Source: JANXQG01 sp037147235
Lineage (GTDB): Bacteria; Planctomycetota; Planctomycetia; Pirellulales; Thermoguttaceae
Assembly (NCBI GenBank): GCA_037147235.1
Contig: JBAWVO010000059.1
Location: 1-26,327 of the forward strand
Direction of reading: 5' to 3'
DNA length: 26,327 bases
The translations under genes and the position numbers were made by a program. Under the pieces are notes generated by a model. That model searched no databases and was not told the origin of the DNA. It worked only from the letters and a program-made list of their open reading frames with translations. Positions 7,202-16,709 of the stretch are shown here, one piece after another (within the stretch, counting starts at the first letter, position 1; every line of letters begins with the position of its first letter).

Positions 7202-8401
7202 ATGGCGAAGGAAGTATTCCAACGTAAGAAACCTCACGTCAACGTCGGCACCATTGGCCACATTGACCACGGCAAAACCACGCTAACCGGCGCGATCCTG
7301 GCGACTCAGGCCGGCAAAGGGTTGGCTAAATTCAAGTCCTACGCAGATATTGCCAAGGGCGGTACTGTCCGCGACGCGACCAAGACGGTGACCATCGCCG
7401 TTTCGCACGTCGAGTACGAAACCGAGAAGCGTCACTACGCTCACATCGACTGCCCGGGGCACGCCGACTTCATCAAGAACATGATCACCGGTGCCGCCCA
7501 GATGGACGGGGCAGTCCTCGTTGTCTCGGCTGCTGACGGCCCGATGCCGCAGACCCGCGAGCACGTACTCCTGGCACGCCAGGTAAACGTGCCGGCACTG
7601 GTCGTGTTCCTCAATAAGATCGACCTTGTCGACGACGTCGAGTTGTTGGAACTGGTCGAACTGGAGGTCCGCGAGTTGCTCACAAAGTACGGCTTCCCGG
7701 GTGACGACATTCCGATCACCCGCGGTAGTTCGTTGCCGGCGTACAACAATCCCACGGATCCGGTTGCCACGAAGTGCATCAGCGACCTGTTGGACACAAT
7801 TGACGCCTACATTGCCGAGCCGCCGCGTGAAATTGACAAGCCATTCCTGATGGCCATCGAAGATGTCTTCTCGATCGAAGGCCGCGGAACGGTGGCTACC
7901 GGTCGTATCGAGCGCGGCGTCGTCAAGGTCGGCGACGAAGTTGCGATCGTCGGGTTCGCTCCCGAGGCTCGCAAGACGATCTGTACCGGCGTGGAAATGT
8001 TCAACAAGCAACTCGATCAGGGTATAGCCGGCGATAATGTTGGTTGCCTGCTCCGTAGCATCAAGCGCGAAGAAATCGAGCGTGGCCAAGTGTTGGCTAA
8101 ACCTGGTTCGATCACGCCGCACACTCAGTTCGAGGCTGAAGTCTATGTCCTGTCCAAGGAAGAAGGTGGCCGGCATACCCCGTTCTTTAACGGGTATCGT
8201 CCGCAGTTCTACTTCCGCACGACCGATGTGACCGGCTCAGCAAAGTTGTTGGGGGATGCGGAAATGTGCATGCCTGGCGACAACGTCAGGTTGGAAGTCG
8301 AGTTAATCGCGCCTGTCGCGTTGGACGTCAATGTGCGTTTTGCAATCCGCGAGGGTGGCCGCACGGTCGGTTCCGGCGTGGTGACCAAGGTGATCAAGTA
8401 A
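7202..8401 (+). CDS. tuf: Translation elongation factor Tu, 399 aa
   Basis: GTPase that carries aminoacyl-tRNA to the ribosomal A site. G1 is GHIDHGKT (residues 19-26), G3 is DCPGH, G4 is NKID, and domains 2-3 follow with GRGTVATGRIERG and GGRHTPFFNGYRPQFYFRTTDVTG. Length is close to the family norm (~394-400). Switch I is unusual: where most bacterial EF-Tu have ARGITINTSHVEY, this reads TKTVTIAVSHVEY, with a divergent preceding loop (SYADIAKGGTVRDA). The Mg-binding Thr is retained, but the Arg and Gly before it are replaced. I recall this as planctomycete-type EF-Tu. ATG 7202 has GGGAG upstream. It occupies the tufB position between four tRNAs and tRNA-Trp/secE. Confidence 0.98.
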   Translation: MAKEVFQRKKPHVNVGTIGHIDHGKTTLTGAILATQAGKGLAKFKSYADIAKGGTVRDATKTVTIAVSHVEYETEKRHYAHIDCPGHADFIKNMITGAAQMDGAVLVVSAADGPMPQTREHVLLARQVNVPALVVFLNKIDLVDDVELLELVELEVRELLTKYGFPGDDIPITRGSSLPAYNNPTDPVATKCISDLLDTIDAYIAEPPREIDKPFLMAIEDVFSIEGRGTVATGRIERGVVKVGDEVAIVGFAPEARKTICTGVEMFNKQLDQGIAGDNVGCLLRSIKREEIERGQVLAKPGSITPHTQFEAEVYVLSKEEGGRHTPFFNGYRPQFYFRTTDVTGSAKLLGDAEMCMPGDNVRLEVELIAPVALDVNVRFAIREGGRTVGSGVVTKVIK

Positions 8402-8488
8402 GCAACCCGTTTACATGTCGAAGCGTGGTCTTGGCTGCCGCATGATCCGTAAGGTTCGTGGTTAGCAAGGTTTCAGGCGACGGCGAAC

Positions 8489-8561
8489 AGGGACGTAGCT
8501 CAATTGGCAGAGCATTCGCCTCCAAAGCGAAGGGTTGCGAGTTCGATTCCCGCCGTCCCTG
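8489..8561 (+). tRNA. tRNA-Trp (anticodon CCA)
   Basis: A 73-base cloverleaf: acceptor AGGGACG/CGTCCCT with discriminator G, anticodon stem TTCGC/GCGAA with loop CTCCAAA (CCA), and T-arm GAGTTCGATTC. It sits between tuf and secE, a conserved place for trpT. The 87 bases between tuf and this tRNA lack an rpmG gene. Confidence 0.95.
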
Positions 8562-8583
8562 CAATTATATAAGGTTCAAAACG

Positions 8584-9003
8584 GTGAGCACAATTATCGA
8601 AGAGTTTCTGCGGGTTGGCGTTTACAAACGAAGCCAGGGTCGGATTGTCCGGCAGGTGACGTTTGCTGCGATGGCGTTGACTTTGCTTATTGGTCTGTGG
8701 AAGCTCGTGTTGACGTTGCGTGTTGGAGAGGGTTATTCAACGTGGCTCTGCTACGGACTTCCGGGAGTACTCGCCATCGTTGGTTTGTGGGCCGTGTATC
8801 GCAGTGTCAACTTGCCGGCCTTCGCCGACTTCCTGATCGCGGTGGAAGCCGAGATGAACAAGGTTTCGTGGCCCTCGCGAGGTGAATTGATTCGCTGGTC
8901 GGTGGTTGTGATCTTAATGATTTTTTCGATCGGCCTTTTATTGGCGGCCTTCGACGTTTTTTGGATTTGGTTCTTCAAGCTAATTGGCGTGTACTCCGCC
9001 TGA
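8584..9003 (+). CDS. secE: Preprotein translocase subunit SecE, 139 aa
   Basis: Essential clamp of the SecYEG channel in the cytoplasmic membrane. The diagnostic amphipathic and hinge motif AEMNKVSWPSRGELIRWSVV is near the C-terminus (about residues 91-110), followed by the conserved transmembrane helix (VILMIFSIGLLLAAFDVFW). Two further hydrophobic segments precede it (about 24-43 and 55-73), giving three helices as in Proteobacteria rather than the single-helix minimal form. GTG 8584 was chosen because AAGG lies 9 bases upstream and the longer frame (to 8458) would run through the tRNA-Trp gene. It is followed after 49 bases by nusG, the usual pair. Confidence 0.93.
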   Translation: MSTIIEEFLRVGVYKRSQGRIVRQVTFAAMALTLLIGLWKLVLTLRVGEGYSTWLCYGLPGVLAIVGLWAVYRSVNLPAFADFLIAVEAEMNKVSWPSRGELIRWSVVVILMIFSIGLLLAAFDVFWIWFFKLIGVYSA

Positions 9004-9052
9004 GCAGTATCACGTGGACCCGAATTGTTTTTTTGGCAGAGGTTGAACCGTC

Positions 9053-9871
9053 GTGACAGAACAGACCGGACAGAACCCTGAAGTCTTGCTGGATTCTCCT
9101 GCGGTGTACGCGGGGGTTGAGCAACAGCCGGACGTTGCGCCCGTCACGCAGCAGGATCTGGAACAATCGGCGATTGTTGAAAAGACGGCTTTGCCGGAAT
9201 CCCTTGCGGAAGAGGACTCGGAAGAGCTGATTGTGCGCGTCAAAACCAAGGAGCGTGCTCGTCCGAGGACAGAGGCGTCCAAATCGCGAAAAGCAACCGT
9301 GGTTGCTCCTGCGATTGTGGTGGACGTTCCAAAGTCCGAAAACATGAATTGGTACATTCTCAAAGTCCAGAGCAACCGTGAAGAATCCATTCGCGAAGGC
9401 ATGTTGCGTCGAGTTTCGATTCAAGGTCTCGATCGATATTTCGGCGAAGTTATTGTTCCTACCGAGAAGGTTACGGAATTCAAGGGCGGCAAGAAGCGAG
9501 TGATCAAGCGGAAGCTTTATCCCGGTTACATTGTCATCCACATGGAGATCAACGAAGACACCTGGTTCTTGGTGCGTGAAACGCCCGGAATCGGTGACTT
9601 CACCGGTGCTTCCGGCGTGCCCACGCCCATGCTGCCGCACGAGGTCGAGCGGATTATCGCGAAACAGGAAGAAAAGAGCGAAAAGGCTCCCGATTTGAAG
9701 ATCCCCTTCACCAAGGGCGATCGCGTGAAGGTCATTGAAGGAAACTTCGAGAACTTTGACGGTGAAGTGGACGCAATCGACAAGACCAATGGCCGCGTGA
9801 CGGTGATGATCACAATTTTCAATCGGACCACGCCCGTCGAATTTGAATACTGGCAAGTCGAGTCGGTTTGA
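9053..9871 (+). CDS. nusG: Transcription termination/antitermination protein NusG, 272 aa, with long N-terminal extension
   Basis: Binds the RNA polymerase clamp, promotes elongation, and couples to Rho or ribosomal S10. The NGN domain starts at about residue 98 (MNWYILKVQSNREESIREG) and contains VPTEKVTEFKGGKKR, KLYPGYIVIHM and VRETPGIGDFTGA. The C-terminal KOW domain is about 217-272 (FTKGDRVKVIEGNFENFDGEV). The first ~97 residues are Glu/Pro/Ala/Val-rich and probably disordered, with a basic patch (KTKERARPRTEASKSRK, 64-80). Total length is well above the ~180 aa norm. GTG 9053 has AGAGG upstream; an internal ATG at residue 98 would give a NusG lacking the extension but has no good ribosome-binding site. 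Lies between secE and rplK. Confidence 0.95.
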   Translation: MTEQTGQNPEVLLDSPAVYAGVEQQPDVAPVTQQDLEQSAIVEKTALPESLAEEDSEELIVRVKTKERARPRTEASKSRKATVVAPAIVVDVPKSENMNWYILKVQSNREESIREGMLRRVSIQGLDRYFGEVIVPTEKVTEFKGGKKRVIKRKLYPGYIVIHMEINEDTWFLVRETPGIGDFTGASGVPTPMLPHEVERIIAKQEEKSEKAPDLKIPFTKGDRVKVIEGNFENFDGEVDAIDKTNGRVTVMITIFNRTTPVEFEYWQVESV

Positions 9872-9897
9872 TGGAGTTTTTCTTATTCAGTAGAACT

Positions 9898-9932
9898 CTG
9901 ACAACTGACAACTGACAACTGACAACTAACAA
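9898..9932. repeat. Heptamer tandem repeat before rplK
   Basis: Four exact copies of CTGACAA (9898-9925) and one variant CTAACAA (9926-9932) fill the nusG-rplK spacer and end 10 bases before the rplK ATG. No opposite arm lies in this spacer; similar words in inverse orientation appear just after rplK. Confidence 0.9.
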
Positions 9933-9942
9933 CTGAAGTAAC

Positions 9943-10368
9943 ATGGCGAAAAAACTCGTAGCCGAAGTAAAGTTCCAGGTCCCTGGCGGTCAGGCTACCC
10001 CCGCACCCCCAGTCGGCACGGCTTTGGGTAAGTATGGTATTAACTTGGGACAGTTCGTGTCGCAGTTTAACGACCGCACCCGCGAGGCTGGCGGCATGCC
10101 AATCCCCGTGGTGGTGAAGGTATACAGTGACCGCACGTTTGAGTTTTTGACCAAGAGCCCGCCGGCGGCCGCGTTGTTGAAGAAGGCTGCGGGCATTGCC
10201 AAGGGTTCCGGCGTTCCCAATAAGGAAAAGGTCGGTAAGGTCACTTGGACTCAGGTCGACGAAATTATCAAGCTGAAGCAAAACGACATCGGTTCCGCCA
10301 GCCCCGAGGCTGCTCGCCGGCTAGTTGCGGGCACCGCTCGCAGCATGGGTCTGGAAGTGATCGATTAG
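9943..10368 (+). CDS. rplK: 50S ribosomal protein L11, 141 aa
   Basis: Forms the GTPase-associated centre with 23S rRNA helices 43/44, where L10-L7/L12 and elongation factors act. Shows the N-terminal motif PPVGTALGKYGINLGQFVSQFNDRT and the C-terminal RNA-binding domain (KVTWTQVDEIIKLKQNDIG, then GTARSMGLEV). The usual length is ~141 aa. No strong Shine-Dalgarno precedes ATG 9943; a heptamer repeat ends ten bases upstream. First ribosomal gene of the block, followed by rplA after 131 bases. Confidence 0.97.
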   Translation: MAKKLVAEVKFQVPGGQATPAPPVGTALGKYGINLGQFVSQFNDRTREAGGMPIPVVVKVYSDRTFEFLTKSPPAAALLKKAAGIAKGSGVPNKEKVGKVTWTQVDEIIKLKQNDIGSASPEAARRLVAGTARSMGLEVID

Positions 10369-10385
10369 TGAATGAAGTGGATGGA

Positions 10386-10436
10386 GTTGTCGGTTCTCAG
10401 TGTCGGCAAGGGATGCCGAAGACAACAACGGACAAC
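10386..10436. repeat. Degenerate heptamer inverted repeat, rplK-rplA spacer
   Basis: The left arm 10386-10406 (GTTGTCG-GTTCTCA-GTGTCGG) and right arm 10416-10436 (CCGAAGA-CAACAACGGACAAC) can pair with mismatches. The inner TCGGC/GCCGA pairs exactly around a short loop. The words resemble the GTTGTCA heptamers of neighbouring spacers but are degraded. Confidence 0.55.
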
Positions 10437-10499
10437 TATTTACTACCTCTAAAGTAGGAGGCGATTCGTTCGCCGCAAGACTACGGGAGAAACAAGCGA

Positions 10500-11186
10500 A
10501 TGCCAAGAGTAGCGAAACGTATGAAGGCCATGCGGGCCAAGTTGCCGACGGGATCGACGCCGATGCCGCTTTCCGAGGCGGTCAATCTGTTGAAGACATT
10601 CAACACCACTAAGTTTGACCAGACGGTTGAAGTCGTGATGCGATTGGGAGTCGATCCTAAGCAAGCCGACCAATTGGTCCGTGGTTCGATTGTGTTGCCC
10701 AACGGTATCGGCAAGACGCTCCGAGTGATCGTTTTTGCCAAGGGCGATAAGGCCGAAGATGCCAAGGCTGCCGGTGCCGATGAAGTCGGCGGACCGGAAT
10801 TGGCCGAGAAGATTAAGGGTGGGTGGACGGACTTCGACGTCTGTATTGCTGCTCCAGACATGATGGGTATTGTCGGTCCTTTAGGCAAGGTTTTAGGTCC
10901 TCGTGGCCTAATGCCATCGCCTCGCGCCGGCACGGTGACGCCCGATGTCGCCAAGGTAATCAAGGAATACAAGGCTGGTAAGGTAGAGTTCCGCTGTGAT
11001 TCGGGTGGCAATGTCCACGCGGTGGTCGGTAAGCTGAGTTTTGAGGCACAGAAACTCGTGGAAAACATTTCGGCTTTTATTAACTTCGTCCTGCACATCA
11101 AGCCGGCTGCGGTCAAAGGCCAGTATGTTAAGGGAATTGCCATCAAGGGGACGATGAGTCCCGCTTTGCGGATCCAGTCGACGTAG
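10500..11186 (+). CDS. rplA: 50S ribosomal protein L1, 228 aa
   Basis: Builds the mobile L1 stalk near the E site; in many bacteria also represses its own operon by binding an mRNA mimic of the rRNA site. Motifs: RGSIVLPNGIGKTLRVIVFA, then PDMMGIVGPLGKVLGPRGLMPSP and GTVTPDVAKVIKEYKAGKVEFR, ending FINFVLHIKPAAVKGQYVKG. Length is normal (~230). ATG 10500 has GGGAG about 12 bases upstream. The preceding spacer holds a degenerate inverted repeat that could be a translational control site, but I cannot identify an L1-binding element by eye. Confidence 0.97.
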   Translation: MPRVAKRMKAMRAKLPTGSTPMPLSEAVNLLKTFNTTKFDQTVEVVMRLGVDPKQADQLVRGSIVLPNGIGKTLRVIVFAKGDKAEDAKAAGADEVGGPELAEKIKGGWTDFDVCIAAPDMMGIVGPLGKVLGPRGLMPSPRAGTVTPDVAKVIKEYKAGKVEFRCDSGGNVHAVVGKLSFEAQKLVENISAFINFVLHIKPAAVKGQYVKGIAIKGTMSPALRIQST

Positions 11187-11346
11187 GGAAATGAACCATC
11201 GTCGTAAAGATGGCCTTTCGTGGCGATACGTCGGGGAGTGGGATTGGTTTCTCGCTCTTGACGGCGGCGCGTTTGACAGGTCTTTCAGGGAAGTAATTCA
11301 GTCGCAACAAATCAACGAGGCGCAGTAAATCAGCGAGGCGCAAGGC
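11187..11346 (+). promoter_or_regulatory. Leader of rplJ with duplicated ribosome-binding-site segment
   Basis: A 160-base spacer, the expected place of an L10-binding leader. I cannot verify a kink-turn by eye. Just before the ATG a 16-base word is tandemly duplicated with one change (11309-11324 and 11327-11342; AAATCA-CGAGGCGCA), so GAGG occurs twice, at 18-base spacing. The downstream copy is the plausible rplJ ribosome-binding site. Confidence 0.45.
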
Positions 11347-11985
11347 ATGAGCAAGTACGTCAAAAATTTGGTATCGGATGACATTAAGAAACGCTTGCAG
11401 AGCGTTAATGATGCCCTGTTAGTGAACATGGTTGGCATGAACTCCTCCTCCTCTTATATGTTGCGGAAGGAGCTACGTGCCAATAAAATCAACATTCTCG
11501 TGGTGAAGAACAGTTTGGCCGCACGGGCCACGGCTGGCACTCCCCTGGCGAGGTTGTTTGACGGAGTCGGCGGATCCGCTGCGATCTGCTGGGGTAGCGA
11601 GGATATCGTGGCCCTGGCCAAGTCGATCACCAAAATCCTCAAGAGCGAAAAATTCCCTGCGTTTCAGCCGCGCGGGGGCGTCATGGATGGCGAGCAGATC
11701 TCGGCCGATCAGGTCGCCGAGGTCGCAAAGTGGCCAAATCGGATGGAGCAACTGAGTCTCTTGCTTGGTCAGATCCTGTCAGTCGGTTCGCGATTGAACG
11801 GCCAGTTAATCGCGGTCGGCGGGGCGTTGGCCAGCCAGATTGCCGAGAGGGCCAAGGGCGACGAAGAAGCCGCCACACCGGAGGATGCGCCCCCCGCGGA
11901 CGCAGCCTCCGGTCCGGAATGTTTACCCCCCACGGATTTGCCTCCTGCGGAAGTCCCCTCCGCGGATGGGGCTTCCGCAACATGA
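11347..11985 (+). CDS. rplJ: 50S ribosomal protein L10, 212 aa, with repeat-encoded C-terminal tail
   Basis: Anchors L7/L12 dimers to the ribosome stalk. Recognised from the N-terminal rRNA-binding domain: MSKYVKNLVSDDIKKRL, LRKELRANKINILVVKNSLA and LARLFDGVGGSAAICWGSED. The helix that binds L7/L12 dimers follows (about 135-172: RMEQLSLLLGQILSVGSRLN...LASQIAERAKG). The family is normally ~165-180 aa; the last ~38 residues here are an acidic Pro/Ala/Asp/Ser tail (PEDAPPADAAS...PPAEVPSADGAS). Its DNA consists of two near-perfect palindromes, so the tail is probably derived from an inserted repeat element. The ribosome-binding site is GAGG, in a duplicated segment. It is followed by a terminator-like hairpin and rplL. 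Confidence 0.95.
   Translation: MSKYVKNLVSDDIKKRLQSVNDALLVNMVGMNSSSSYMLRKELRANKINILVVKNSLAARATAGTPLARLFDGVGGSAAICWGSEDIVALAKSITKILKSEKFPAFQPRGGVMDGEQISADQVAEVAKWPNRMEQLSLLLGQILSVGSRLNGQLIAVGGALASQIAERAKGDEEAATPEDAPPADAASGPECLPPTDLPPAEVPSADGASAT
11878..11979. repeat. Two palindromes inside the 3' end of rplJ
   Basis: Palindrome 1, 11878-11912: arms CCGGAGGATGCG and CGCAGCCTCCGG pair at 11 of 12 positions. Palindrome 2, 11946-11979: 34 bases, arms TGCGGAAG/CTTCCGCA at the ends with 15 Watson-Crick pairs, one GU pair and one mismatch overall. Both lie in frame within the coding region, just before the stop. Confidence 0.8.
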
Positions 11986-12005
11986 GAATAGGTAGAGGTT
12001 GCCAG

Positions 12006-12057
12006 TTGTCGAATGTCAGTGCATCTGACCTGACACCTGACAACCGACAATTTTTTT
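12006..12057 (+). terminator. Intrinsic terminator/attenuator-like hairpin between rplJ and rplL
   Basis: Arms 12006-12019 (TTGTCGAATGTCAG) and 12037-12050 (CTGACAACCGACAA) pair at 12 of 14 positions around a 17-base loop, followed immediately by seven T (12051-12057). The arms are built from the same TTGTC-type heptamers as other spacers. Since L7/L12 is needed in several copies per ribosome, complete termination would require a downstream promoter; partial attenuation is equally possible. Confidence 0.65.
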
Positions 12058-12063
12058 ATCGGA

Positions 12064-12093
12064 TTTAACCCATTTCAAACCAACAAGTATAGA
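12064..12093 (+). promoter_or_regulatory. Weak candidate promoter for rplL
   Basis: TTTAAC (12064-12069) and TATAGA (12088-12093) at 18-base spacing lie just after the rplJ-rplL hairpin and ~70 bases before rplL. The match is modest (3/6 and 4/6); it is listed because a promoter here would explain the terminator upstream. Confidence 0.25.
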
Positions 12094-12161
12094 ATCGTGT
12101 CGGCGGCCGGTTCCAGTCGGTTCCGTGCCGCAACGCAAAAGTAAGAAAGGATCGAATAGCA

Positions 12162-12578
12162 ATGTCAACTGCTGAAGCTACCCGTGAATACACCCAGGCT
12201 GCCAAGGATCTAGGCGATAAGATTGTCGCCTTAACCCTCAAGGAGGCCAAGGAGCTGAGTGATTACCTAGAAAACGTCCACGGCATTAAGCCCGCGGCCG
12301 GTGGTGCCGTGATGATGGCTCCGGCTTCTGGCGATGCCGGCCCAGCTAAGGTGGCTGAGGTGCAGACCGAGTTCGATGTGGTGATCGAAAGCTACGAAGC
12401 GACCAAGAAGATTGGAATCATCAAGGTCGTGCGGGCTGTCACCAGCCTGGGCCTGAAGGAAGCCAAAGATCTCGTCGAAGCTGCTCCCACCAAGGTCAAA
12501 GAAGGCCTCTCGAAAGACGATGCCGAGAAGCTCAAGAAGGAACTGGAAGAAGCCGGCGCGAAGATTACTATCAAGTAG
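12162..12578 (+). CDS. rplL: 50S ribosomal protein L7/L12, 138 aa
   Basis: Multicopy stalk protein that recruits translational GTPases. N-terminal dimerisation and L10-binding segment: LGDKIVALTLKEAKELSDYLEN (about 17-38). A flexible Ala/Gly-rich hinge follows (about 45-62). The C-terminal factor-binding domain carries FDVVIESYEATKKIGIIKVV, then TSLGLKEAKDLVEAAP and EKLKKELEEAGAKITIK. The N-terminal ~12 residues are extra relative to the ~120-130 aa norm. ATG 12162 follows AGAAAGGA by 10 bases. Confidence 0.97.
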   Translation: MSTAEATREYTQAAKDLGDKIVALTLKEAKELSDYLENVHGIKPAAGGAVMMAPASGDAGPAKVAEVQTEFDVVIESYEATKKIGIIKVVRAVTSLGLKEAKDLVEAAPTKVKEGLSKDDAEKLKKELEEAGAKITIK

Positions 12579-12695
12579 TTCGCGGTTTCATGCTGCATCG
12601 CCATGGAGTCAATGACCATGGACCCCCTCTTAAGTCGGAGGGAAATGTGTTGCTTGGACAGTGTTGTATCTCGTTGCTTTCCCATACCCCCCGGG

Positions 12696-12737
12696 GCCAA
12701 GACAGCGGCGCGGCAGTGTTATGCCGCGTCGCTTGGC
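12696..12737 (+). other. Strong RNA hairpin in the rplL-rpoB spacer
   Basis: AGCGGCGCGGCA and TGCCGCGTCGCT pair over 12 positions (one GU) around the loop GTGTTA. GCCA (12696-12699) and TGGC (12734-12737) extend the stem beyond a small bulge. No T-run follows, so it is not a canonical terminator. In E. coli this spacer holds an attenuator and an RNase III site; the same role here is inference. The rest of the 212-bp spacer shows only small palindromes. Confidence 0.6.
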
Positions 12738-12790
12738 TGTTTCCCACCGGCCTGCCGGGATTCCTTTGCTTTTCTCAGAGGTGAGTGCCC

Positions 12791-16522
<3,732 letters not shown>

Positions 16523-16534
16523 CAGAACAGAAAT

Positions 16535-16655
16535 GGCGAATGACGAATGACGAATGACGAAGGAATGATGGAGAACGAACAACGAAAAATGTGCCTTGGA
16601 TTCGGTCGATCACGGCATTTTCATTCGTCATTCGTCATTCGTCATTCGTCATTTT
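16535..16655. repeat. Heptamer inverted repeat, rpoB-rpoC spacer
   Basis: The left arm (16538-16560) is three-plus copies of GAATGAC; the right arm (16621-16652) is four-plus copies of TCATTCG, its reverse complement. A perfect 23-bp stem with a loop of roughly 60-75 bases (depending on register) is possible. It lies wholly in the spacer, ending ~55 bases before rpoC. Confidence 0.9.
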
Positions 16656-16709
16656 GATTTCCTCCTTCCCTCCCCAGTATTTTTCGGCAATTAAGTAGGA
16701 GGCATTCCC

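Noticed and set aside
7283..8176. Long open frame (297 codons) on the minus strand opposite tuf
   Set aside because: Antisense shadow of tuf, produced by its codon bias; no family resemblance or ribosome-binding site.
8414..8464. Mini-frame MSKRGLGCRMIRKVRG between tuf and tRNA-Trp, where rpmG often lies
   Set aside because: 16 codons, no match to L33 and no clear ribosome-binding site; treated as chance.
8458..8583. Upstream extension of the secE frame
   Set aside because: It would translate through the tRNA-Trp gene; GTG 8584 with AAGG upstream fits SecE length better.
9898..9932. CRISPR-like short regular repeats
   Set aside because: The period is 7 bases with no spacers; tandem heptamers, no cas genes nearby.
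11187..11308. Rfam-type L10 leader kink-turn
   Set aside because: The location is right, but I could not trace the conserved kink-turn by eye; a covariance search would be needed, so only a generic leader is listed.
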